From the NCBI GenBank assembly GCA_019416425.1, contig DXXK01000050.1, positions 1-29,287 of the forward strand: a stretch of 29,287 nt of DNA, in the 5' to 3' direction. This stretch comes from Bacteroidales bacterium. Its GTDB lineage: Bacteria; Bacteroidota; Bacteroidia; Bacteroidales; Muribaculaceae. The notes below the pieces were generated by a model, which saw nothing but the letters and a program-made list of their open reading frames with translations, did not search any database and was not told the DNA's origin. This document shows, in pieces, positions 1 through 6,267 of the stretch (position 1 is the first letter of the stretch; each line of letters opens with the position of its first letter). The position numbers were made by a program, and so were the translations under genes.

Positions 1-26
1 GTCTAAAACTCAAATAGTAGACTATA

Positions 27-458
27 GGTGTGATTCACGGTGCAAAGATAAGAAATTTCAGACAAATCACAACCGCTGTCCATATCTGGAGGAATGACCC
101 CTGGGTGTGATTCACGGTGCAAAGATAAGAAATTTCAGACAAATCACAACATGCTTGCGGTAGAGAGGATTCAACTCTCTGGTGTGATTCACGGTGCAAA
201 GATAAGAAATTTCAGACAAATCACAACTCGGGTTAATTATACACAGTCTTAAATTTCGGTGTGATTCACGGTGCAAAGATAAGAAATTTCAGACAAATCA
301 CAACTGTGAATTTGAGGGATTTATTATTGTTGTTGGTGTGATTCACGGTGCAAAGATAAGAAATTTCAGACAAATCACAACCAATTGATTATGGATATAT
401 TCAACAAGGATGGTGTGATTCACGGTGCAAAGATAAGAAATTTCAGACAAATCACAAC
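27..458 (-). CRISPR. Type II-C-like CRISPR array, six repeats (truncated at left edge)
   Basis: Six identical 47-bp repeats lie at 27-73, 104-150, 181-227, 258-304, 335-381 and 412-458, separated by five unique spacers of exactly 30 bp; bases 1-26 look like part of a sixth spacer, so the array continues to the left. Read on the minus strand the repeat begins GTTGTGATTTG, the usual 5' end of 47-bp type II-C repeats of Bacteroidales, so crRNA transcription should run leftward and the leader end is at 458. No repeat is degenerate. No cas gene is in the window; cas9/cas1/cas2 would be expected to the left. The repeat ends form an imperfect inverted repeat (GTTGTGATT / AATCACACC). The repeat also carries a promoter-like TTG-N19-TATCTTTG, discussed under findings. 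Array and orientation are clear; the subtype is inferred from repeat length and sequence only. Confidence 0.97.
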
Positions 459-494
459 GGATGACTCTAAACATAATTCACATACCAACTATTT

Positions 495-525
495 TTTGTG
501 ATGTGGAAATTATATTGTATTTTTG
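495..525 (+). promoter_or_regulatory. Bacteroidetes-type promoter of the exonuclease gene
   Basis: TTTG at 495-498, a 19-bp spacer and TATTTTTG at 518-525 match the -33/-7 consensus exactly. Transcription would start near 530. An in-frame ATG at 498 lies inside the -33 element and cannot be the start codon, which points to the ATG at 546. Confidence 0.75.
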
Positions 526-545
526 TAAAATTTTTGATTCCTATT

Positions 546-1439
546 ATGAATATAATATGTCTTGATATTGAAGCCACAAACAAGGGTGAAATATTAGAAA
601 TGTCGGTCATTAGATTTGAAGACAATGTAGAGATTTATCATAGTTATTTCAAGCCGGTGCATTCCCAAAATTGGCCAACAAATATCCATCATATTACTCC
701 TGAAATGGTTAAAGGAGCACCTATATTCAGTAATGAGAGAAGCAATATTCAGCAAATTATAAATAATACAGATGCGATTATAGGTTTTGCATTACATAAC
801 GATACTAAATATCTAAGGAATAATGGAATAATCATTCCTAACGATGTATATTTATTAGAAGTCCAGGATTGGTTTTGGTATTATAAGGGTAAAACAATGG
901 GAATTGAGCTTAATGCAGTTCCCAGATTATCAAAATGCGCCGAAATACTGGGCCATGTTTTTTCTGAGGAAAAGGATGCTCATTCAGCAACAAATGATAC
1001 ATTGATGACAATCTGTATTTTCAAAGATTTGTTATCAAACAACTTAACGAAAGACATCAATGAAGGCTTAATCCAAGATTTCGAGAAGAATTTAGAAATT
1101 GAAAAAAGATTACATGCCGAGAAGATTGCTAAAGGTATTATCTCGCTCATAAAATGTACAGAAGGATATTACATAAAAAATAATGCCATTGGAACCAATG
1201 AGACTAATGAACTAGCCATAACAGTTAATAGCCGCTACATAGCAGAACATGATCTTCGAGAAAAATTCAGAAGAAAGGAAATTATGCCCAATAGTGGCAT
1301 TTACAGATTGAATGATTCTGATATAGAATATTTCCTTCATTATTCAAATGTCTATGATTATTTAAAAGAGGCATCTCTACGCTGTATTTATAATGCAAAG
1401 AAATCACATAAGAAAAATCTGAATTTCAACATTTTCTGA
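546..1439 (+). CDS. DEDDh 3'-5' exonuclease (DnaQ-like) next to the CRISPR array
   Basis: Predicted 297-residue protein of the DnaQ/RNase T exonuclease superfamily. The ExoI motif CLDIEAT gives D7 and E9; an HHIT motif (residues 48-51) follows, as in PolC/DnaQ-type exonucleases; ExoII has D86 in ALHNDTKYL; ExoIII is AHSATND with H146 and D151. The full DEDDh set is therefore present and the N-terminal ~160 residues should be an active 3'-5' nuclease. Residues ~175-297 are a lysine-rich tail I do not recognise. An upstream ATG at 498 would add 16 residues but lies in the promoter. The gene is AT-rich, unlike the housekeeping genes after 4 kb, which suggests acquired DNA. It is divergent from the CRISPR array and shares its leader region. 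DnaQ-like enzymes trim prespacers in some CRISPR systems (established), so a link to adaptation is possible but is inference; it may simply be a cargo gene. Confidence 0.85.
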   Translation: MNIICLDIEATNKGEILEMSVIRFEDNVEIYHSYFKPVHSQNWPTNIHHITPEMVKGAPIFSNERSNIQQIINNTDAIIGFALHNDTKYLRNNGIIIPNDVYLLEVQDWFWYYKGKTMGIELNAVPRLSKCAEILGHVFSEEKDAHSATNDTLMTICIFKDLLSNNLTKDINEGLIQDFEKNLEIEKRLHAEKIAKGIISLIKCTEGYYIKNNAIGTNETNELAITVNSRYIAEHDLREKFRRKEIMPNSGIYRLNDSDIEYFLHYSNVYDYLKEASLRCIYNAKKSHKKNLNFNIF

Positions 1440-1479
1440 TTTATAGTAAGCCTACGGTTTCACGCGTATTGGAAGTTTG

Positions 1480-1540
1480 ACTAAATAGCAGCAAGAAGCC
1501 GGAGCTTTGCACAAGTATGGGCTTCTTGCCGCTATTTTGT
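1480..1540. repeat. Long imperfect hairpin downstream of the exonuclease gene
   Basis: Arms 1480-1500 and 1520-1540 are inverted copies (core GCAAGAAGCC / GGCTTCTTGC) matching at about 19 of 21 positions around a 19-base loop. It lies 40 bp past the exonuclease stop. The right arm is followed by only a short T-run, so it could act as a terminator, an RNA-processing or stability element, or the end of a small mobile element. Confidence 0.6.
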
Positions 1541-1728
1541 GGATGTTTGGGTCAGGTCAATCAGTGGGAATTGATAAAATTCCGGAACTCCTTGAGGTTT
1601 TTTCCTATTATAGAAAAGGTTGAGGCGTCAGACCCAACTTGGGAGAATAGTCGTCGAATCATTTTGCTGATGTCAGCAAAATGGTCGGGACAGTGCTTAG
1701 GCCGCTGATAGAGATTCGTTGGCCATGA
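1517..1728 (+). pseudogene. Possible remnant of a DinD-like gene
   Basis: No intact gene is seen between 1440 and 1740. One frame (1517-1708) reads ...RFFPIIEKVEAS...ENSRRI, and a second frame around 1657-1690 reads NHFADVSKMV. Placed end to end these recall the DinD (DNA-damage-inducible protein D) pattern in which 'FxxVIEKAxxxC.NSG' is followed by 'DHFADVxKMV'. The two parts lie in different frames and nothing further matches before a stop at 1728, so this would be a decayed fragment. The family match is from memory of the motif only. Confidence 0.3.
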
Positions 1729-1740
1729 TTCAGGCGGATA

Positions 1741-1992
1741 TTATTGATTTTCCAAAAACTCAGATAACATGGCAAGGGTGAAGACAGTGAAATTGTGTTG
1801 CCCGCTCAACCATCGTGTTATCTCGCTGGGTCGTTTCCCGATTTGGTCGGCAAACTGTTTCTTTGTCAATCCGCGCTCTTGCATCAGTGCATCGATCTTA
1901 TTGGATATCGCGAATGACAGATTGATTTCTTCTTTTATATCCGGTGGCACCTGACGGACCATTTCCCGGTATTTGTTTATTATATCTTTCAT
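1741..1992 (-). CDS. HigA-like XRE-family antitoxin/regulator (orphan)
   Basis: 83 residues. Residues ~25-80 form a Cro/CI helix-turn-helix: MQERGLTKKQFADQIGKRPS is helix-turn-helix followed by EITRWLSGQHNFTVFTLAML, a pattern very common in HigA antitoxins of Bacteroidales (ISRWLSGxHNFTxxTL). It would bind operator DNA and, in a complete module, neutralise an upstream HigB/RelE mRNA endonuclease. On the minus strand the space upstream (1993-2069) is too short for a toxin and the next reading frame (2070-2224) is broken and not RelE-like, so this antitoxin appears to have no partner. Start at 1992 fits the domain length; stops lie just upstream in frame. Confidence 0.8.
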   Translation of the reverse strand: MKDIINKYREMVRQVPPDIKEEINLSFAISNKIDALMQERGLTKKQFADQIGKRPSEITRWLSGQHNFTVFTLAMLSEFLENQ

Positions 1993-2069
1993 ATCAATTT
2001 GCCAATCATGGATATTATCAAAAAGTTATACTCAAAATGCTGAAACTCATTAATGCTGGGATATGGAGT

Positions 2070-2224
2070 TTATTTATCAGTCAAAATGCTCATTGCCAGT
2101 TTATAGTGAGCCAGGCGGCGTTTCCTTTTTTCGGGATCCTCGATGCGTTTCTGGTCATCCTTTCCTCGAAACGACGGCCATCCTCACCGAACAGGATCTG
2201 GGTTTCCTTGATTGGTCGTGACAC
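2070..2224 (-). pseudogene. Frameshifted small gene, 'RPIKET' type, ~51 codons
   Basis: On the minus strand, a GTG at 2224-2222, eight bases after the DUF4468 stop, opens a frame reading VSRPIKETQILFGEDGRRFEE. A second frame then continues DDQKRIEDPEKRKRRLAHYK and LAMSILTDK to a TAA at 2072-2070. The switch sits near 2152-2160, where GAGGAAAGGATGACC would stay in one frame if one G were added to the GG run. The joined product would be ~51 residues, charged and helical. It resembles small uncharacterised Bacteroidales proteins that begin M(A/S)RPIKETP and contain GxDAxRFEE (recalled pattern, not searched). Function is unknown. It may be a true loss of function or a one-base sequencing error. 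Confidence 0.55.
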
Positions 2225-2231
2225 GGGAAGA

Positions 2232-2783
2232 TTACCAGTCGCCTTGGCTGGCGGAGGAGGCGCCGGACATGGCTTCCTGAAGGGACTTCAGGAAACTGTC
2301 GATGTTCCGGGTGCAGAGGGCGACGGCGCGTTTCTGCATCTCGGCGTTCTGGATTTTGCGGAGTCCCTTGACGTTGGGATTCGGTCCGTTGACATATACC
2401 GGTCCTTCGGACCATCCGTCGCGCACCGCTTCATGGTTGAAGTCCGAGAAACGGACGCGATAGCGGCCGTCGCGCGCGGCGATGTCGATGGTGAAACGGA
2501 TGTAGCCGGTGAGCGAGCTCAACGTTAGATGGTTGACCTCGAAGCCGAGGGTGGCTTTGCTGATCAGGTGCTTGTTGACATCATCGTCCAGCTGGATGAT
2601 GTTGGTGGCATTTGGCATGTTGTTGGCAAGCCAGTTCTTGGCTTTGCCGTAAATCTGGTCGGCCGTTAGGCCGGGAGCCTGGAGGACGGTGTCGCATACC
2701 AGCGGCTGGCCGGGTGTCTTATCTTTGGCGGATACTGCTAATGCGGAAATCAGGACCGCAAGCACAAGCAATATTTTCTTCAT
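2232..2783 (-). CDS. Secreted DUF4468-type protein (TBP-like fold)
   Basis: 183 residues beginning MKKILLVLAVLISALAVSAK, a standard Sec signal peptide with cleavage near SA-K. The mature part (LTADQIYGKAKNWLANNMPN..., GYIRFTIDIAARDGRYRVRFSDFNHE, ending in SFLKSLQEAMSGA) has the features of the Bacteroidales DUF4468 family with a TBP-like fold, exported proteins of unknown role. A reading frame opening at 3218 runs through this gene, but its upstream part overlaps the metallopeptidase gene out of frame and is not real; the start at 2783 is fixed by the signal peptide and by a promoter immediately upstream. The 5' neighbour on the same strand is the YpfJ-like gene. Family call moderate, secretion confident. 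Confidence 0.8.
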   Translation of the reverse strand: MKKILLVLAVLISALAVSAKDKTPGQPLVCDTVLQAPGLTADQIYGKAKNWLANNMPNATNIIQLDDDVNKHLISKATLGFEVNHLTLSSLTGYIRFTIDIAARDGRYRVRFSDFNHEAVRDGWSEGPVYVNGPNPNVKGLRKIQNAEMQKRAVALCTRNIDSFLKSLQEAMSGASSASQGDW

Positions 2784-2810
2784 AGTTGCAGGTTGTTTGG
2801 TTAACGACTG

Positions 2811-2842
2811 CAAATATACGAATAGAAACGCACACTGCCAAA
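2811..2842 (-). promoter_or_regulatory. Promoter of the DUF4468 gene
   Basis: On the minus strand TTTG (2842-2839), a 20-bp spacer and TATATTTG (2818-2811) match the Bacteroidetes -33/-7 consensus. It lies just past the stop of the preceding gene and 28 bp before the ATG at 2783, so this gene can be expressed on its own. Confidence 0.7.
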
Positions 2843-2856
2843 AGAAAGGATCGGCA

Positions 2857-3723
2857 TTATAGGTCGGAGTAGGGGAGGGAGAAGGGGTCGTGGGCGGTGG
2901 GGTTGCCGGAGGCGAGGCCCTGCTTAAGCCAGCGGACGCGCCATTCGGAGCGGCCATGGTTGAAACTCTCCGGCATCTCATGGCCGTAGGCCTTGCGCTG
3001 CAGGTAGTCGTCGCCGATTTTCGACGCCACGTCCAGTGCCTCCTCCACGTCGCCGGGCTCGATGGAGTTGAACATCTCGTTGTCCTTGTGCCCCCACACT
3101 CCGGCGTAATAGTCCGCCTGCAGCTCGATGCGGACACTCTCGCGGTTGGCCTCGGTCTCCGACATGCGGGCCATCCTGTCGTGAGCTTTCGGAAGGGTTC
3201 CCAACAGATTCTGCACATGGTGACCGACCTCGTGCGCTATGACGTAGGCCCAGGCAAAGTCGCCCGTGCCGCCGATGTCGCGCTGCATGTCCTTAAGGAA
3301 GTCCAGGTCCAGATATACCGTCCGGTCGGCCGAGCAGTAGAACGGACCGACCTGCGACGTGGCGTGGCCGCATGCCGAATTGACCGACCCGTGGAACAAA
3401 ACCATCTTGGGCGGCTGGTACTCGCCCCAGCCCTGCTCGCGGAACACCTTAGTCCAGACATCCTCCGTGCCGGCCAGTATCACCGACGCAAAATTGGCCA
3501 GTTGCCGGTCCTCCTCGCTCTCGGTGTATTGTTCCTTGTTCTGCGTCATGGTCTGCTGTCCTGATATGTTGCGGACCACGTCCGACACACTGCCTCCGTT
3601 CAGCAGTGTGAGTATGCCAACTATCAGTACACCCACGATTCCGCCGCCTATTCCCACGGCTTTGCCCGACACTCCGCGCCGGTCCTCTACATTGGAGCTG
3701 GTTCTTCTTCCGCCAAGTCTCAT
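2857..3723 (-). CDS. ypfJ: YpfJ-family neutral zinc metallopeptidase, membrane anchored
   Basis: 288 residues. A basic N-terminus (MRLGGRRTSS) is followed by one membrane segment (about 21-42, GVSGKAVGIGGGIVGVLIVG...), then an extracytoplasmic catalytic domain. The zinc site is HEVGHH (H164, E165, H168), with ELQADYYAG about 40 residues later supplying the third ligand region. The conserved pieces SACGHATSQVGPFYCSADRT and VYLDLDFL are diagnostic of the putative neutral zinc metallopeptidase family (Pfam Zn_peptidase; E. coli YpfJ). Length is normal for the family. The physiological substrate is not known. I see no convincing promoter upstream: only a loosely spaced TA-N4-TTTG near 3774-3783. 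The opposite strand here carries open frames that are shadows. Confidence 0.92.
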   Translation of the reverse strand: MRLGGRRTSSNVEDRRGVSGKAVGIGGGIVGVLIVGILTLLNGGSVSDVVRNISGQQTMTQNKEQYTESEEDRQLANFASVILAGTEDVWTKVFREQGWGEYQPPKMVLFHGSVNSACGHATSQVGPFYCSADRTVYLDLDFLKDMQRDIGGTGDFAWAYVIAHEVGHHVQNLLGTLPKAHDRMARMSETEANRESVRIELQADYYAGVWGHKDNEMFNSIEPGDVEEALDVASKIGDDYLQRKAYGHEMPESFNHGRSEWRVRWLKQGLASGNPTAHDPFSLPYSDL

Positions 3724-3870
3724 AACTTCCCGAATTTTATAGGTTTGCTAATTCTATAACGGACGTCCTGTCGTCAAAGTTGTATCGCGTCTGTATAATG
3801 CTTCCGGCTCTGTGCGGGGCAAGAAATTGCATTATATCCGTATTGTTGCTAAAAATATTCCTTTTGGGTA

Positions 3871-3901
3871 TTGTCTGTAATGACTGTTATATGTAATTTT
3901 G
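3871..3901 (+). promoter_or_regulatory. Promoter of the lipoprotein gene, with ~130-nt leader
   Basis: TTG at 3871-3873, a 20-bp gap and TAATTTTG at 3894-3901. The start would be near 3907, leaving a leader of about 127 bases before the ATG at 4034. A second TAATTTTG at 3970-3977 has no well-placed -33 partner. Nothing else is seen in the 3724-4033 gap. Confidence 0.6.
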
Positions 3902-4033
3902 CACCCGATTTGAGATTATGGTCGGGTCGAGGATTGTCCTATTATCAACAATTCCAGATACCCTGAGATTAATTTTGACTGGGAATATTACCCTTGATTA
4001 AGTTAAAACAACACACAAAATAGTAACATTTTT

Positions 4034-5281
4034 ATGAAGACAAAAATTTCTTTGTTCCTCACAGTCATGGGTGCCATCGGTATGCTGGCGTCCTGTAATG
4101 GCAGTGACTCGCCCGAGGTTCCCGGTAGCGTGCTGAACTCCAAGACCTATACCACTACAGCTCAGGATCTGGCCATCACCGTTGACGGCGAGACCCCTGC
4201 CGGAGCCATGACCGCAGACTTCGCGCCCACAGCCGAGGGCACGGCAACCATCACGGTCAAGACCGACGAGATGCCCATCAACGACTTCCTGGGTGACATC
4301 GGCAGCGCGCTGCCCGAGCTCAAGGTTCCCGCCGCATCGTTCATCCCCGGTGCCAAGGAATTCACCATTCCCGTCACTCTGGCGGGCAGCGCCGACAACT
4401 GCACATTCACCGGCAGCGGCGACACTGAATACTGCACATACACCTACGAGGGTTCCGTCAGCGCCGAGAAGCTGACCCTGAACGTGTCCGGCATCAAGCT
4501 GAAGAACACCTCCCTGGCCTGCACGTACAACATGCCTGCATGGAACAATGACGTACCCGCGCTGCTGCGTGTCAACTGGCAGACACCCAAGAAGATCTCC
4601 ACCATGTTCGGTGAGCTGCCCATCAGCACTCTCGTCAGCCTCAGTCTGGCAATGGTGCAGGTGGATGTAGACGGCCAGTCGGTTTCCGCAGCCGAGGCTT
4701 TGACCAAGGTGCTTAAGAACGTGACCTTCGGCGAGGACGGCAGCGTAGTGGCCGAGTATCTGGACACCGAGGCCGAGAAGCCAGCAATGACCAAGTCGCC
4801 CAAGAATGTGGCCCGTTACGTTGTCAAGGATGACAACACCATCCTGCTGTTCCTGGATCCCGCCGCAATCGCCGTCGCAAACATCAAGAACGCCGAGAAG
4901 GGCGCCACCCGTGCTGATCTGGACATCGACGCGCTCCTGAACAAGGTGATGACCGACATCGTTCCGATGATCGCCAACGGTCTTCCTGTTCATTACGGCA
5001 AGAGCATCAAGCTGGACGAGAATGGCCAGAATCCGGTTGAGGTGGATGATCCCAACATCGTAAGCTTCTACCTCGGCACCGAGACTCTGTTGCCCATTCT
5101 GAAGATGGCCGCTCCCATCCTGTCCGACCAGCAGATCATAGACGCAATCGTCGAGATCGCCTCGCAGGATCCCACCATGGGCGGCATGGCATCGCTGATG
5201 CTCCCCGGCATACTCCAGGCCCTTCCCGAGGTGATCAACACCACGACCACTGTCGAGATAGGCATCAACCTTAAGAAATAA
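4034..5281 (+). CDS. Outer-membrane-type lipoprotein, DUF4925-like
   Basis: 415 residues with a lipoprotein signal (MKTKISLFLTVMGAIGMLAS then C21), followed by NGSDSPE, typical of Bacteroidales lipoproteins that are exported to the outer membrane. The first ~200 mature residues are Thr/Ser-rich beta sequence (SKTYTTTAQDLAITVDG..., EFTIPVTLAG..., YTYEGSVSAEKLTLNVSGIKL) and the second half is more helical (VMTDIVPMIANGLP..., PILSDQQIIDAIVEI). This layout fits DUF4925, a Bacteroides/Parabacteroides lipoprotein family of unknown function; I hold the family name loosely. It is a single-gene unit between its own promoter and a strong terminator at 5315. The long minus-strand frame opposite is a coding shadow. 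Confidence 0.8.
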   Translation: MKTKISLFLTVMGAIGMLASCNGSDSPEVPGSVLNSKTYTTTAQDLAITVDGETPAGAMTADFAPTAEGTATITVKTDEMPINDFLGDIGSALPELKVPAASFIPGAKEFTIPVTLAGSADNCTFTGSGDTEYCTYTYEGSVSAEKLTLNVSGIKLKNTSLACTYNMPAWNNDVPALLRVNWQTPKKISTMFGELPISTLVSLSLAMVQVDVDGQSVSAAEALTKVLKNVTFGEDGSVVAEYLDTEAEKPAMTKSPKNVARYVVKDDNTILLFLDPAAIAVANIKNAEKGATRADLDIDALLNKVMTDIVPMIANGLPVHYGKSIKLDENGQNPVEVDDPNIVSFYLGTETLLPILKMAAPILSDQQIIDAIVEIASQDPTMGGMASLMLPGILQALPEVINTTTTVEIGINLKK

Positions 5282-5314
5282 ATCCGCGCAGGGATTCATT
5301 CCTGCATCCTACCG

Positions 5315-5352
5315 GCGGTCCGCAACCTCGCGTTGCGGGCCGCTTGCTTTTT
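5315..5352 (+). terminator. Rho-independent terminator
   Basis: GCGGTCCGCAAC (5315-5326), loop CTCGC, then GTTGCGGGCCGC (5332-5343): a 12-bp stem with one G-U pair, followed by TTGCTTTTT. It ends the lipoprotein unit and overlaps the start of the next promoter. Confidence 0.88.
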
Positions 5353-5354
5353 GA

Positions 5355-5386
5355 TTTGCAGATGATGGCAATTTGAATTAATTTTG
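5355..5386 (+). promoter_or_regulatory. Promoter of the MgtC/SapB gene
   Basis: TTTG (5355-5358), 20 bp, TAATTTTG (5379-5386): a full consensus match. The expected start near 5392 lies after an upstream TTG codon at 5384, so translation should begin at the ATG at 5405 with a leader of only about a dozen bases. Confidence 0.75.
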
Positions 5387-5404
5387 CAGAAAGATTGTCG
5401 CATT

Positions 5405-6136
5405 ATGATTGTAGTGGAATATGTGAGGTGGGTGTTTGAGGAAATCAATTCGCTGGAGCTGAACCTGACCAACAGTTTCTTCCGGCTGTTGCTGAGCATG
5501 CTTCTGGGCATGGTGGTCGGCGCCGAGCGCAAGCGCAAGGGACAGATCGCCGGCATCCGCACGTTCGCGCTCATATCCATGGGCGCCTGTCTGGCCATGC
5601 TCCTGTCCATTTATGTTCCGCAGGTATATTACGGCCTTAAGAACGGCGACCCAGGCCGAATCGCCGCGCAGGTCATAACCGGTATCGGTTTCCTGGGGGG
5701 CGGAGCCATGATCCACATGAAGGGAGCCGTCCGTGGCCTCACCACCGCCGCCGGCATCTGGATGACCGCCATCATCGGCATGGCCGTCGGCATCGGAATG
5801 TACGTCTGCTCGCTTATGGCCACCGGACTCGTGCTGGTGACGCTGATCAGCTTCGAGCAGATCGAGAAGCGCCGCAAGCTCGGTCAGGAATCCAAGGTCA
5901 TCGGACTTACCGTCAATGGTATAATCAAGGATGTGGAGCCCTACCGCAAGGTATTCGACCAGTACCACGTACACCTCTCGACATACTACCTGGAATACAA
6001 CTACGACGCACAGACAACAGAGATCAACTTCGTGGTGCTGACCCATGCTTACGAGAACCTGCTGCCTGTCCTGGACACAGTCAGCAAGGTGATGTCTTCC
6101 AAGAAACTCACCTTGTCCAGCCAGCTCGACATCTGA
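5405..6136 (+). CDS. MgtC/SapB family inner-membrane protein
   Basis: 243 residues from the ATG at 5405 (MIVVEYVRW). The N-terminal ~150 residues contain the MgtC/SapB core: FFRLLLSMLLGMVVGAERKRKGQ then AGIRTFALISMGACLAM, GLKNGDPGRIAAQVITGIGFLGGGAM and VRGLTTAAGIWMTAIIGMAVG, i.e. four to five membrane segments with the conserved GxERxxxGQxAGIRT and GIGFLGAG signatures. A soluble C-terminal domain of ~90 residues follows (KVIGLTVNGIIKDVEPYRKV...), ACT-like in related proteins. MgtC proteins support growth in low magnesium and affect F1Fo-ATPase in pathogens; in Bacteroidales the role is not defined. It is monocistronic: no neighbour shares its promoter, and dnaN has a separate -7 box. Confidence 0.9.
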   Translation: MIVVEYVRWVFEEINSLELNLTNSFFRLLLSMLLGMVVGAERKRKGQIAGIRTFALISMGACLAMLLSIYVPQVYYGLKNGDPGRIAAQVITGIGFLGGGAMIHMKGAVRGLTTAAGIWMTAIIGMAVGIGMYVCSLMATGLVLVTLISFEQIEKRRKLGQESKVIGLTVNGIIKDVEPYRKVFDQYHVHLSTYYLEYNYDAQTTEINFVVLTHAYENLLPVLDTVSKVMSSKKLTLSSQLDI

Positions 6137-6185
6137 CACGGTGTGAATTTTTCATAATAAATAGGGGAGTGTGCGGAAAAATTAG

Positions 6186-6193
6186 TATATTTG
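6186..6193 (+). promoter_or_regulatory. -7 box upstream of dnaN
   Basis: TATATTTG matches the Bacteroidetes -7 element 75 bp before the dnaN start. I see no TTTG/TTG at the right distance upstream, so it would be a weak or activator-dependent promoter. Confidence 0.45.
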
Positions 6194-6267
6194 CAGATTG
6201 AAGTTGGCGTATACGGTTTTGAGGGACGTCAACCATATATGATTTTGAAAATTTAGACACAAAATAT

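Noticed and set aside
498..545. Upstream ATG start for the first exonuclease
   Set aside because: It lies within the -33 element and upstream of the expected transcript start.
1944..2528. 194-codon plus-strand frame
   Set aside because: Antisense to the antitoxin, the frameshifted gene and DUF4468; no recognisable features.
2784..3218. N-terminal extension of the DUF4468 gene
   Set aside because: Arg/Thr/Pro-rich, overlaps the metallopeptidase gene out of frame; the signal peptide at 2783 and a promoter at 2811-2842 fix the true start.
3970..3977. Second TAATTTTG in front of the lipoprotein gene
   Set aside because: No TTG/TTTG at 19-21 bp upstream; the box at 3894 is better supported.
3998..5299. 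433-codon minus-strand frame
   Set aside because: Antisense shadow of the lipoprotein gene, which has a lipobox, promoter and terminator on the plus strand.
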